From assembly GCF_052327305.1 (NCBI RefSeq), contig NZ_CP182486.1:372001-436000 (forward strand): DNA of 64,000 nucleotides, written 5' to 3'. Every line of letters starts with the position of its first letter. Position 1 is the stretch's first letter. This document shows, piece after piece, positions 9,721 through 18,263 of the stretch. Made by a program: the position numbers and the translations under genes. The stretch comes from Sphingobium sp052327305. GTDB lineage: Bacteria; Pseudomonadota; Alphaproteobacteria; Sphingomonadales; Sphingomonadaceae. Under the pieces are notes generated by a model. It made no database searches and was not told where the DNA came from. It worked only from the letters and a program-made list of their open reading frames with translations.

Positions 9721-9795
9721 GTCTTGAAAATATTCTGTTTTGTCTTGATCCTGGACACAAGCGAGGCATTTCGGACCACTGTCTTGTTGTGGACA
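9721..9795. repeat. Direct repeats GTCTTG / TGGACA upstream of parA
   Basis: GTCTTG occurs at 9721, 9742 and 9781. The second and third copies are each followed after three or four bases by TGGACA (9752 and 9790). Spacings of 21 and 39 bases put the copies on roughly the same helix face. The array ends 24 bases before the parA ATG, where an autoregulatory operator or ParB-like site would be expected. Function is inferred from position only. Confidence 0.4.
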
Positions 9796-9819
9796 TGATT
9801 GAGGGGCTAATTTCGCCGC

Positions 9820-10566
9820 ATGTCGGAAAGCTCGAAACCGCGATGTATCGCGATCTACAATCTCAAGGGCGGGGTGGGTAAGACCACCCTTTCCGTCAAT
9901 CTCGCCTGGGCATCTGCCACTCTTTCCGCCCGGCGGACGCTGCTCTGGGATCTCGATCCACAGGCGGGGTCCAGCTGGCTGCTCAGCGACGATAACGGCC
10001 GGGACAAAGCTCGCGCCGTCTTCTCTCGCGACATTGATGCGGAACGGCTGATTTCCGCCACTGACTATGATCGTCTCGACCTCCTCGCTGCCGATGCATC
10101 CTTGCGCGGACTGGATCGGCTGCTTTTCGATTTAGGCAAGCGCAAGCGCCTCCAGCGCCTTATCGAAGGGCTGCGCGGCCGTTATGAGCGCGTGCTTCTC
10201 GATTGCCCGCCCGGTCTCACAGAAACGAGCGAGCAGGTGCTTCGCGCCGCGGATATCGTGGTAGTTCCGGTGGTCCCCTCCCCGCTCGCCGAGCGGGCAC
10301 TTCATGAAGTCGTCGCGCATTTCGCCGGCTCGGGCCAGCGCCATCCGCCGATCCTTCCCGTGCTTTCTATGGTGGATTTGCGTCGCGGTCGCCATCGCGA
10401 GGCCGTGGCGGAGCATCCCGACTGGCCGATGGTGACTTATTCAAGCCTCGTCGAGCAAATGGCTGTCCGCCGCGCCCCGCTCGGAGCGTTCGCGAGCCGA
10501 TCGCCCCAAAGCGAACAAGTCGCACTTCTCTGGCGCGGTATCGAGAAGCGGCTGAACCAGCTCTAA
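9820..10566 (+). CDS. Orphan ParA-family ATPase
   Basis: A 248-residue ParA/MinD-type ATPase. The deviant Walker A box is KGGVGKTT (residues 16-23), with the signature Lys at its start. Switch I is DLDPQAGSS and Walker B/switch II is VLLDCPPGLTETS. It has no N-terminal HTH, unlike plasmid P1-type ParA. Such proteins position DNA, chemoreceptors or other cargo by cycling on the nucleoid. No parB lies next to it: the left neighbour is a secreted protein and the right neighbour a convergent GGDEF-EAL gene. It is therefore probably not the chromosomal parA, and its cargo is unknown. Confidence 0.85.
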   Translation: MSESSKPRCIAIYNLKGGVGKTTLSVNLAWASATLSARRTLLWDLDPQAGSSWLLSDDNGRDKARAVFSRDIDAERLISATDYDRLDLLAADASLRGLDRLLFDLGKRKRLQRLIEGLRGRYERVLLDCPPGLTETSEQVLRAADIVVVPVVPSPLAERALHEVVAHFAGSGQRHPPILPVLSMVDLRRGRHREAVAEHPDWPMVTYSSLVEQMAVRRAPLGAFASRSPQSEQVALLWRGIEKRLNQL

Positions 10567-10575
10567 GTTAGCGAG

Positions 10576-12942
10576 TTACGCGACGGCGTTCTGTCTCATC
10601 ATCGGAGGGAACAGGCCGCGCGCGTCGATTGCCGGCATCGGCCGGCCGAAATAATATCCCTGCATCTTGAAGCAGCCCAACTGCTTCAGCAGCAGATATT
10701 CCTGCTCTGTTTCGACACCTTCGGCTGTCGTCATCATGTCGAGGCTCTCGGCCATCGCTACAACCGCGCGCACGATCGCGAGGCTTTCAGCGCGATTGGC
10801 CGCCACGCCCTGCACGAATGCACGGTCGATCTTGATCGTATTGAACCGCGTTCGAGAGAGATAGCCGAGGGACGAATATCCTGTCCCGAAATCGTCGAGA
10901 CTCAGGCGAACGCCCAGCGCAATCAGGCGATCCAGCAACTGGATCGCACCCGTTCCTTCGCGCAGAAACACGCTTTCGGTAACCTCGAGTTCCAGTCGAT
11001 CAGGGGCCAGGCCGCTATGCGCCAGTGCCTGAATCACGGTCTCAAGGAACTCGGGGTCGTAGAGCTGTTCGGAGGAGACGTTGACCGCCAGACGAACGTC
11101 TTGCGGCCAGTACATCGCCTCATGGCACGCTGTCCGCAGCACCCAGTTCCCTATGGACGCAATGAGGCGCGCTTCCTCCGCAACGGGAATGAATTTGCTC
11201 GGAGGAATATGACCGAGATCCGGATGAACCCACCGCACGAGCGCCTCGAACCCGGTCACTTCTTCTGATCGCGCGTCCACGACAGGTTGATAGACGAGAT
11301 GCAGCTGATCCTTCTCCAGCGCACCACGCAAAGCAATTTCGAGCAGGCGACGCTCCTCAGCGTCGGCATGGAGCGAAGGCACGTAGGCGAAATGCTTGCC
11401 TCCGCCCTCATCCTTGGCACGATACATGGCGAGATCCGCGCTACGAATGAGCGTTTCTGCCGTTTTCCCGTCTTGTGGCGCGCAGGCAGACCCGACGCTT
11501 GCCCCGATGAACAGCGTGTGTGTATCGACCTGATAGGGTCGGGAAACCGCCTCTATGATGGCGAGCGCGAGCTGCTCAATGTACAAGGGGTCCGGAATAG
11601 AACGCAGGACGACCGCGAATTCGTCTCCGCCCAGTCTCCCGCATATCTCTTCGCTGGAGCAGACCTTCCGCAGCCTTGCCGCGACCTGCGCAAGCAGTTG
11701 ATCGCCCACCAGATGGCCGAGCGTGTCATTGACTGACTTGAAGCGGTCGAGATCGATCATCAAGAAGCCGCAAAGCCTATTCTGGTCGCTGACGCTGTTG
11801 GTCGCCCGGGCCAGCTCCTCGGTCAGCTTCAAGCGGTTCGGCAGATTGGTGAGCATATCAAAATGCGCCAGCTGCGCTATCCGCTCGGCCGACTCCTTCT
11901 GAGCGGTTATATCCGCCCCGACACCGCGAAATCCGAGAAACACCCCTTTCTCGTCCACGCGCGGGGATGCCGAAACCTCCCACCAGCGCCGCCTGCCGTT
12001 GATCATGATCGGCAGGAAAATATCCGAGAAAGCCGAGCGGCTTTTGAGCTTTTCGGCCAGCAGGTGAAGCGCGGCGTCGAAGGCGCCCGTATTCCAATCT
12101 GGCCCTGCGAAGATCTCCAGCACGGATCGACCCTCAATCTCGGACACCTCACGTTCGAGGGCGCGCGCGAGTGAAGGCGACACATCGCACAACCGACGCG
12201 ACGCGTCCGTCTGCCAAAGCCATCCCGCCCCTTCCAGATCATGCTCCTTGAGAAGCATGCTCACCAACTCCCGATTTTCGGCGAGTTGGTCGGAGGTCAT
12301 GAATTGCTCGGCAAATTTCTGTGCTTGCTGAAGAGATGCCACCAGCAGCAACAGTCCATAGACCAGCACGATCCCCGCGAGCAACGGATTGACCTGTTGC
12401 GACATCATCCAGACGGAGCTGCCGCCAACGGAAAGAATAAATGCCGTGGAGCTCAGAGGCGTGGACTGATAACTAATTGCGAGTGCTGCCATCATGCAGC
12501 TTGTCATGGCCCAGAGTCCGACGACCTGCACCGGGGCGGCATCATCCGCCAGGGCGACCATAGGGAACGCCCATGCAATACCCATGAGTAAGCTGGCTAG
12601 CCCGTGGCTTCGGACTTCCTTCCGACTCGCATGGCCATAGTCTGTGGCAGCCAGCCGTCGGTGCATCGTCATCGGCCAGATCAAGGTCAAGATCGCAGCG
12701 CTGGTCCAGAGGACAAGAAGCCAGCGAGGCTGGCTGTCAGCGAAAAGGGCGTCGACAAAGAAGATCGAAATAAGCGCCAGCGCCAGCCGCAAGCCGATAA
12801 GCTGGTGGGCCTGCCGCAGCTGCAATCCCGTGAGGCGCGCTTCGAGGTCGATCGGCAGGCCGCCGGCTCCCATCAGAGCCGGCAGAGACAGCTTTATCGA
12901 TGACCCATGATCGGGACGAGAGATTTCCAGTCGATCAGTCAC
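10576..12942 (-). CDS. Membrane-bound PAS-GGDEF-EAL c-di-GMP enzyme
   Basis: A 788-residue protein. About six membrane helices occupy residues 50-215, then a PAS domain (about 240-350, with the PAC-like FLGFRGVGADITAQ), a GGDEF domain (GRLGGDEFAVVL) and a C-terminal EAL domain. The EAL part keeps its catalytic set (EALVRW, NVSSEQL, LEVTES, DDFGTGYSSL, KIDRAFV, EGVET), so phosphodiesterase activity is likely. GGDEF is also intact, but the I-site position reads SSEE rather than RxxD. Net direction of activity cannot be decided from sequence. Its stop lies nine bases from that of parA, convergently. Confidence 0.93.
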   Translation of the reverse strand: MTDRLEISRPDHGSSIKLSLPALMGAGGLPIDLEARLTGLQLRQAHQLIGLRLALALISIFFVDALFADSQPRWLLVLWTSAAILTLIWPMTMHRRLAATDYGHASRKEVRSHGLASLLMGIAWAFPMVALADDAAPVQVVGLWAMTSCMMAALAISYQSTPLSSTAFILSVGGSSVWMMSQQVNPLLAGIVLVYGLLLLVASLQQAQKFAEQFMTSDQLAENRELVSMLLKEHDLEGAGWLWQTDASRRLCDVSPSLARALEREVSEIEGRSVLEIFAGPDWNTGAFDAALHLLAEKLKSRSAFSDIFLPIMINGRRRWWEVSASPRVDEKGVFLGFRGVGADITAQKESAERIAQLAHFDMLTNLPNRLKLTEELARATNSVSDQNRLCGFLMIDLDRFKSVNDTLGHLVGDQLLAQVAARLRKVCSSEEICGRLGGDEFAVVLRSIPDPLYIEQLALAIIEAVSRPYQVDTHTLFIGASVGSACAPQDGKTAETLIRSADLAMYRAKDEGGGKHFAYVPSLHADAEERRLLEIALRGALEKDQLHLVYQPVVDARSEEVTGFEALVRWVHPDLGHIPPSKFIPVAEEARLIASIGNWVLRTACHEAMYWPQDVRLAVNVSSEQLYDPEFLETVIQALAHSGLAPDRLELEVTESVFLREGTGAIQLLDRLIALGVRLSLDDFGTGYSSLGYLSRTRFNTIKIDRAFVQGVAANRAESLAIVRAVVAMAESLDMMTTAEGVETEQEYLLLKQLGCFKMQGYYFGRPMPAIDARGLFPPMMRQNAVA

Positions 12943-13004
12943 GCGCCTCCTTTAGAGGCATGATCCTTATCAACTCGTAAGCGCGCTTCCCTCTCGCACA
13001 AATT

Positions 13005-14723
13005 TCACGCAGCGATATCGTAAGGGATGATCTCGCCTTCCAGATAGAGCTTGCGGGCCTTGGACCGACTGAGCTTGCCCGAACTTGTGCGTGGAAGCGT
13101 GCGCGGCGGCACCAGTTCGACGACGCAGTTCATGCCGGTAATGGAGCGTACCCGCTCGCGAATATCATCCCTCAGTCGCGCACGCTCGGCATTGTCGGAT
13201 ATGCGGCAATGCACCAGAACGGCCGGCGCTTCCTCGCCCCCGGGCGTGGTGATGGCAAAGGCGGCTATGTCGCCCTGCTTGAATCCCGGAAGCTGCTCCA
13301 CCGCCCACTCGATATCCTGCGGCCAATGGTTCTTGCCGTTGACGATAATCATGTCTTTGGCTCGGCCCACGATATAGAGATAACCGTCGGACAGATACCC
13401 CATGTCGCCGGTGTCGAGCCAGCCATCGCTCATGCAGGCAGCTGTCGCTTCCTCATCCCGGAAGTACCCGACCATCAGACTCGATCCGCTCGTCCAGACC
13501 TTGCCGATGGTCTTGTCCGGAACAAGGGCCCCGAAATCGTCCCGAATCTCCACTTTCATGCCCATTACGGGTTTGCCGCAATTCACGATCGCCCGGTAGC
13601 GCTGCGGCCGGTCCTGCGGCGCGTCTCCGCCGGAAAGCTCGGTCTCCTCGACAAGTTCCACCACGATGCCTTCGCCTGGCGGCATGATTGTGACCGCAAG
13701 AGTCGCTTCCGCCAGGCCGTAGCTTGGCAAAAATGCGCTGGGGCTGAATCCTGCTTCTGCAAAAGCGTCGACGAATTCCTGCATCACGTCGGGCCGAATC
13801 ATATCCGCGCCGTTGCCGGCGAGCCGCCAACGTGAAAGATCGAATCGCTCGGACGCCCGGGTCTGGCTGGACATGCGCCGTGCGCAGATGTCGTAGCCAA
13901 AGGTCGGAGAATAGCTCACCGACGTTCCTTCGTTCCGGCTGATAAGATCCAGCCATGCGAGAGGACGCCGGGCAAAATCCTCTGTCTTGAGATAATCGGT
14001 CGAAACCTGATTGGCGACGACGGACAGGAAGCATCCGACGAGGCCCATATCATGATACCAGGGGAGCCAGCTGATGCAGCGATCGGTCTCGACCAGCCGC
14101 ATACCGTTGCTATGGGCCGCGAGATTCGCAAGGAGCGCGCGATGGGTTACCGCCACCCCATGAGGAAAGCGGGTCGAGCCGCTGGAATATTGCAGGTAGC
14201 AAACCTCATCCGGCAAGGCGACCGGAAGCGGGCTATCGCTTGTCGGCCCGTTGAGTAAGGCCTCGAAGGTCATGCCCTTGACGCCCTGCTTCTCGGCAGC
14301 CGCGCTCGCCATTTCGGAAAGTTCGGCCGGGAAAAGAAACAAGCTGGGATCGCTGCTCGAAAGCTGGACGGCCAGCTGATCTATATAACCTTCCTTGCCG
14401 CCGAAACTCGTGGGCAAGGGGAGTGGAACCGGCCATGCCCCGGCGTAAACCACTCCGAAAAAGAGCTGAGCAAACTCCGGGCCCGTCTCTGCAACAAGGG
14501 CAATGCGGTCCTTGGGTCTGACGCCCTGTGCGAGAAGACGCTGCGCGGCCGCCAACGCGTCGCTCCGCATCTCCCGATAGGGATATGCTTTCGACAAATT
14601 GCCGCGCGCGTCATGAAAATTGAGTCCTCGCTCACCTTGCGCTGCGTAATCCAGTGCTTCGCCAAGTGTCGCAAAATCCGCGAATCGGCGCGGGAGCGCG
14701 TCAGTCGTCGCGGTTGGCTGCAT
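13005..14723 (-). CDS. Fatty acyl-AMP ligase (FAAL)
   Basis: About 572 residues of the ANL adenylating superfamily, closest to fatty acyl-AMP ligases. The P-loop-like motif is YLQYSSGSTRFPHGV, followed by SWLPWYHDMGLVG, LPSYGLAEATLAV, DTGDMGYL and GRAKDMIIVNGKN. FAALs activate fatty acids as adenylates and hand them to an acyl carrier protein or PKS/NRPS rather than to CoA. No carrier protein, PKS or sphingolipid-synthesis gene is adjacent, so the acceptor is unknown. The start at 14723 is preferred over 14738 because AAGGG lies at correct spacing. Acyl-CoA synthetase is the alternative label. Confidence 0.85.
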   Translation of the reverse strand: MQPTATTDALPRRFADFATLGEALDYAAQGERGLNFHDARGNLSKAYPYREMRSDALAAAQRLLAQGVRPKDRIALVAETGPEFAQLFFGVVYAGAWPVPLPLPTSFGGKEGYIDQLAVQLSSSDPSLFLFPAELSEMASAAAEKQGVKGMTFEALLNGPTSDSPLPVALPDEVCYLQYSSGSTRFPHGVAVTHRALLANLAAHSNGMRLVETDRCISWLPWYHDMGLVGCFLSVVANQVSTDYLKTEDFARRPLAWLDLISRNEGTSVSYSPTFGYDICARRMSSQTRASERFDLSRWRLAGNGADMIRPDVMQEFVDAFAEAGFSPSAFLPSYGLAEATLAVTIMPPGEGIVVELVEETELSGGDAPQDRPQRYRAIVNCGKPVMGMKVEIRDDFGALVPDKTIGKVWTSGSSLMVGYFRDEEATAACMSDGWLDTGDMGYLSDGYLYIVGRAKDMIIVNGKNHWPQDIEWAVEQLPGFKQGDIAAFAITTPGGEEAPAVLVHCRISDNAERARLRDDIRERVRSITGMNCVVELVPPRTLPRTSSGKLSRSKARKLYLEGEIIPYDIAA

Positions 14724-14889
14724 GTCGTGACCCTTCATTCTTCTATATTGCCCGTCAACTTACCGGAAGCGGCAGCTTTCGATCAGTCGATGCCAGATCA
14801 TCCTCGTACCCAGACCTTTGCCTGTGGATTGCCGATAAAGCCACGCCGCACATTCAAATAGCGGTCTGACTGTGGCACAAAGATGGCGC

Positions 14890-15435
14890 ATGATGTCTTC
14901 CCGCACCCGGCGCGCCGCACCAGCGCTCGACAAGGACCGACTTGAGGCGCTCGCGCTGCACTATGCGGCCCGATACGCGACGACGCGGGCAAAACTCCAT
15001 AAGTATCTCGCGCGCAAGATTACCGAACGCGGCTGGAACGAAGAAAATCCGGCGGACATCGAAGGACTTGTCGCCCGCCTCGTGGACCTTCGCTATGTGG
15101 ATGACGCGACTTATGCCCGCATGAAAGCCGGCGCGATGCAACGTCGCGGGCTGGGCCAGCGCAGAATTGGGCAAATGCTCCTTCATGCCGGCGTAGACGA
15201 AAGCGACCGCCTTCCCGCGCTGGAAACCAGTGGTCGCGAGCGTTGGGAAGCCGCGGAACGTCTGGCGCGCCGCAAGCGGATTGGCCCTTTTGGCTCCGAC
15301 AATTCTGATCGACCAACGCGCGAGAAACATGTCGCGGCTTTTCTCAGGGCTGGACACGATATGATGACAGCACGGGCCTGGGCTTATTCGGCGCCTGGCG
15401 ACGCCCCGCCCTGCCCCGATGAAGATGCGATATGA
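14890..15435 (+). CDS. recX: RecX-family regulatory protein
   Basis: About 181 residues. It shows RecX three-helix repeats: ALHYAARYATTRAKLHKYL, VARLVDLRYVDDATYARM, and GLGQRRIGQMLLHAGV. RecX inhibits RecA filament growth. The open frame begins at a GTG at 14872, and ATGs occur at 14890 and 14893 without an obvious ribosome site, so the start is uncertain by a few residues. recA is not nearby. The stop overlaps the next ATG (ATGA), coupling it to the DUF192 lipoprotein gene. Confidence 0.85.
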   Translation: MMSSRTRRAAPALDKDRLEALALHYAARYATTRAKLHKYLARKITERGWNEENPADIEGLVARLVDLRYVDDATYARMKAGAMQRRGLGQRRIGQMLLHAGVDESDRLPALETSGRERWEAAERLARRKRIGPFGSDNSDRPTREKHVAAFLRAGHDMMTARAWAYSAPGDAPPCPDEDAI

Positions 15436-15956
15436 AGCTCAAGGCTCTCACATTATCCTGCTGCGTTCTGACAGTGCTATTTTTATCTGGATGCAGCGAT
15501 CGGAGTCCCGTTGGCCAAGGCTCAAAGATCACTTCCAGCGACAGCCTTTCTACGACCGCGATCATCGCGACAGATAGGGGTGAAGTAACCCTACACCTTG
15601 AGGTCGCTGCCGATTCCGAAGCTCAGGAGAAGGGACTGATGGGCAGAAAACAGCTGCCCATCGGTTCCGGCATGTTGTTTCCGTTCGATCCGCCCCGCAC
15701 GCCAAATTTCTGGATGAAAGGAACGCTCATTCCGCTGGACCTGATCTTCGTTCGATCAGACGGAACGATCAGCGCTGTCATGGCAGGCAAGCCCGGTGAT
15801 CTCACCCCGATATCAACGGGTGAGCCGGTGCGTGGCGTCATCGAAATCGGTGGAAACGAGGCGAGGCGCTTTGGCATTTCGGCGGGCGATCGAGTGAAGT
15901 GGGGCAAGTGCGACGGCGCAGGACAGAGCGATCCGCTAAGCTTCTGCCCCAATTGA
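15432..15956 (+). CDS. DUF192 lipoprotein
   Basis: A 174-residue lipoprotein with lipobox LFLSGC (Cys21). The DUF192 core contains EAQEKGLMGRKQLPIGSGML, RTPNFWMKGTLIPLDLIFV and EIGGNEARRFGISAGDRV. DUF192 proteins are small exported beta-rich proteins without an established activity. This one sits at the outer or inner membrane facing the periplasm. Its start overlaps recX, and it is followed after 60 bases by the ndufa12 gene. Confidence 0.85.
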   Translation: MKLKALTLSCCVLTVLFLSGCSDRSPVGQGSKITSSDSLSTTAIIATDRGEVTLHLEVAADSEAQEKGLMGRKQLPIGSGMLFPFDPPRTPNFWMKGTLIPLDLIFVRSDGTISAVMAGKPGDLTPISTGEPVRGVIEIGGNEARRFGISAGDRVKWGKCDGAGQSDPLSFCPN

Positions 15957-16016
15957 CCCGACAGGAAGCAATGGGCAGTTGCCAATCGACCGCCAGAGCG
16001 GCTAAGCGACAGCCCC

Positions 16017-16412
16017 ATGGGCATCTTCAAGAACATCTTCACCTGGTGGGAAGGCGCGACCTTCGGCACGTGGCTCAATACCAGCCGGAACGGCTCAAAA
16101 GTGGGCGAAGATCACGAAGGCAACGTCTATTATGAAGGCGGAACCGATCCCAACGGACTGACCCGGCGCTGGGTCCTCTACAAAGGCAATAATGATGCTA
16201 GTCGTGTGCCGGCCGAGTGGCATGGCTGGCTGCATCACAGTATTGAAGGAACGCCGGAGAGCAATCTTCCGCCGCCCCGCATTTGGGAAGTCGATCACAG
16301 CCCCAATCTCACGGGCACTGCTCAGGCTTACCGTCCTTCTGGCGCGCTTGAGCGCGGCGGTCGCCGCGCGATGGCAACTGGCGACTACGAAGCCTGGGCG
16401 CCCGACGCGTGA
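16017..16412 (+). CDS. NDUFA12-type NADH:ubiquinone oxidoreductase accessory subunit
   Basis: A 131-residue protein of the NDUFA12/B17.2 family: FTWWEGATFGTWLNTSR, GNVYYEGG, RRWVLYKG, VPAEWHGWLHH and DYEAWAPD. In alphaproteobacteria and mitochondria this supernumerary subunit binds the peripheral arm of complex I. The nuo operon is elsewhere. The downstream lipoprotein ATG overlaps its stop. The pair ndufa12-DUF2155 beside aat is common in alphaproteobacteria. Confidence 0.95.
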   Translation: MGIFKNIFTWWEGATFGTWLNTSRNGSKVGEDHEGNVYYEGGTDPNGLTRRWVLYKGNNDASRVPAEWHGWLHHSIEGTPESNLPPPRIWEVDHSPNLTGTAQAYRPSGALERGGRRAMATGDYEAWAPDA

Positions 16413-17047
16413 AATTCCCCCGGTGCTCTGCGCCGGACCGCTGGCTGATCTGCCTTTTAGCGGTCATCTCGCTTGCCGGATGCGGCAGCGGGAAACAGAG
16501 CGATAATGAGGCCGCGCCGGGCACTCCGGGATCAACGGGAGAGAAAGCGATCCCCGACGCCGGATCGGGGTTGCCTGGCACGCCAATGGCCGAGAGAGTC
16601 GCGGTTATCGGCATCCTCAACAAGCGCAATGGACTAACTCGCGACCTCCAGATGAAGCCGGGTCAGGCGCAGCGGTGGGGATCAGCAGTGGTGAGACTGC
16701 GCGCCTGCGAACAGACTGCGCCGTGGGAAAATACCCCGGAAACCGGAGCCTTCGTGCAGGTCGATATCCGCGAAACACGCGACAATAGGTGGCACCGGCA
16801 GTTTTCCGGCTGGCTCTTCAAAAATCGGCCGGAGCGTAATGTCGTCCAGCATCCGATTTACGACGTTTGGGTTAAAAGTTGCACGATGAGCTGGCCCGAA
16901 ACGGGCGACGAGACCGTCCGTATGGAAGGTCGTGCGTCCGGCACATCGTCCAACGCCCCCCTCTCAAGCGAGAAGAAGTCTGCCGATCCGGACAGTGGAT
17001 CGTCGAACGAAACCCCTGCTACAGCATTACCCAGCAACAACGAGTAG
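16409..17047 (+). CDS. DUF2155 lipoprotein
   Basis: A 212-residue predicted lipoprotein with lipobox SLAGC (Cys25), a low-complexity linker rich in Gly, Pro and Glu, then the DUF2155 domain: AVIGILNKRNGLTRDLQMKPG, RLRACEQTAPWENTPETGAF, FSGWLFKNRPERNVVQHPIYDVWVKSC by segments. DUF2155 function is unknown. The conserved domain ends near 16880, and the last 55 or so residues are disordered. That tail lies over the 3' end of aat on the other strand, so the two genes overlap by 190 bases. Confidence 0.87.
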   Translation: MKFPRCSAPDRWLICLLAVISLAGCGSGKQSDNEAAPGTPGSTGEKAIPDAGSGLPGTPMAERVAVIGILNKRNGLTRDLQMKPGQAQRWGSAVVRLRACEQTAPWENTPETGAFVQVDIRETRDNRWHRQFSGWLFKNRPERNVVQHPIYDVWVKSCTMSWPETGDETVRMEGRASGTSSNAPLSSEKKSADPDSGSSNETPATALPSNNE

Positions 17048-17604
17048 TCGTCTGCATTGAGCTCGATCGCGCCGAGCGATGAAAGATGCGACGTCATGAA
17101 CTGGCAATCCAGCAAGGTGAAGCCGCCCGCGCTGAGGCGGGCCACCAGTGCCGAGAGCGCAACTTTTGAAGCATCCGTTGCCCTGCTCACCATGCTCTCA
17201 CCAAAAAATGCGCGGCCCAGCGCCAGACCATAGAGTCCGCCGAGTAGGACACGCGAGTTGCCTTCGCCCTTCCCCCAACACTCTATGCTGTGTGCTAGGC
17301 CCATCCGATGCAGCGCCAGGAAAGCGCGCTCGATCTCATGGTTGATCCAGGTGGCCGGACGGTCCTCTGCGGACTGCGCACAAAGCCGCACGACGTCCTC
17401 GAATGCCTGGTCGGCTGTAACGGAAAAGCGCTCGGAGCGGAGAGTCTTCCGCAAGGAGCGCGAAAGATGGAACCCGTCGAGAGGCAGAACCGCCCTCCGT
17501 TCTGGTTCCACCCAAAAAATTTTCGGATCATCACGTCCATCGGACATCGGAAACAGGCCGATCGCATAGGCGCGCAGCAATGTGGGCAAGTCTATGCTCA
17601 TCAT
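16858..17604 (-). CDS. aat: Leucyl/phenylalanyl-tRNA-protein transferase
   Basis: About 248 residues. LLRAYAIGLFPMSDGRDDPKIFWVEPERRAVLPLDGFHLSRSLRK by segments, ATWINHEIERAFLALHRMG, SIECW, VLLGGLYGLALGRAFFGESM, LDCQFMTSHLSSLGA and a C-terminal QLLTQTS are all Aat signatures. The enzyme adds Leu or Phe to N-terminal Lys/Arg, marking proteins for ClpAP degradation (N-degron pathway). The open frame begins at 17802 inside the tRNA gene, so I chose the start MMSIDL at 17604. The 3' end overlaps the DUF2155 gene antisense by 190 bases. Confidence 0.95.
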   Translation of the reverse strand: MMSIDLPTLLRAYAIGLFPMSDGRDDPKIFWVEPERRAVLPLDGFHLSRSLRKTLRSERFSVTADQAFEDVVRLCAQSAEDRPATWINHEIERAFLALHRMGLAHSIECWGKGEGNSRVLLGGLYGLALGRAFFGESMVSRATDASKVALSALVARLSAGGFTLLDCQFMTSHLSSLGAIELNADDYSLLLGNAVAGVSFDDPLSGSADFFSLERGALDDVPDARPSIRTVSSPVSGQLIVQLLTQTS

Positions 17605-17701
17605 CTTAGGCCTAGCCCGATTCAACCTCCTTTTGGAAGCCCGTCCAACGGAATGGCGCAGAAGTGGAGGGTTTGTCTCTTCTACTGCAATCACTTGGAT
17701 A

Positions 17702-17720
17702 AAGGCGCGTATCGCGCCTT
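17702..17720. repeat. 8-3-8 perfect inverted repeat between aat and tRNA-Trp
   Basis: AAGGCGCG (17702-17709) and CGCGCCTT (17713-17720) form a perfect palindrome around TAT. It touches the proposed -35 box of the tRNA-Trp promoter and lies about 100 bases upstream of aat on the other strand. No T-run follows rightward, so an operator is as likely as a terminator. No regulator is known from the sequence. Confidence 0.35.
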
Positions 17721-17747
17721 GCACACGCCCTCGCTCCGAGCTAATGA
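17719..17747 (+). promoter_or_regulatory. Probable sigma-70 promoter of tRNA-Trp/secE
   Basis: TTGCAC (17719-17724), a 17-base spacer and TAATGA (17742-17747) form a near-consensus promoter. The -10 element ends 18 bases before the first base of tRNA-Trp. It would serve the tRNA and perhaps secE-nusG by read-through. Confidence 0.5.
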
Positions 17748-17765
17748 CCCCGCCTTGCCGGCCGC

Positions 17766-17841
17766 AGGGGTGTAGCTCAGCTGGTAGAGCGTCGGTCTCC
17801 AAAACCGAATGTCGTAGGTTCGAATCCTATCGCCCCTGCCA
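17766..17841 (+). tRNA. trnW: tRNA-Trp (CCA anticodon)
   Basis: A 76-base cloverleaf. The acceptor stem pairs AGGGGTG with CGCCCCT (one G-U). The D arm is GCTC-AGCTGGTA-GAGC, the anticodon arm TCGGT-CTCCAAA-ACCGA with anticodon CCA at 17799-17801, and the T loop TTCGAAT. The 3' CCA is encoded. A tRNA-Trp gene just before secE-nusG is the usual arrangement in many proteobacteria. Confidence 0.98.
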
Positions 17842-18013
17842 GGCGGCTGGCCGCCTCTCGCCTACATTGCTTGCCTTGGCTAGCAACCGGGCGTAAGAGG
17901 CGCGCGGTTTTCCGTAACAGCGGGATGGCTGGCAGGACGCAGATCTTTTTGGGATTGCGCCTGACTCGCTGCCCTTGTTCCATCTATTTTAGTTCTGAGC
18001 GAGACAAGAGAAC

Positions 18014-18220
18014 GTGGCAAAGACGACCCCCGTTGAGTTCTTCCGCCAGGTGCAGGCTGAGACCAAAAAGATCGTCTGGCCAGGTGGCCGAGAAACGATG
18101 ATGACTGCGGTTCTGGTCGTCATTATGACCAGCCTGCTCGGCTTCTTCTTTTTCGGAATTGACAGCTTGTTTGGCTGGGTTGTGAAAATGCTGCTCGGCC
18201 TTGCCGCAGGACAGGCATAA
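18014..18220 (+). CDS. secE: Preprotein translocase subunit SecE
   Basis: A 68-residue short-form SecE with the cytoplasmic amphipathic segment FFRQVQAETKKIVWPGGRET and one membrane helix (about 30-58). It clamps SecY in the SecYEG channel. It lies between tRNA-Trp and nusG as in most bacteria. The single-helix form is typical of alphaproteobacteria, whereas E. coli SecE has three helices. Confidence 0.97.
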   Translation: MAKTTPVEFFRQVQAETKKIVWPGGRETMMTAVLVVIMTSLLGFFFFGIDSLFGWVVKMLLGLAAGQA

Positions 18221-18263
18221 TCATCCGGCGAAGCACGTAATATTTGGAGTTTAAGACAAGATC

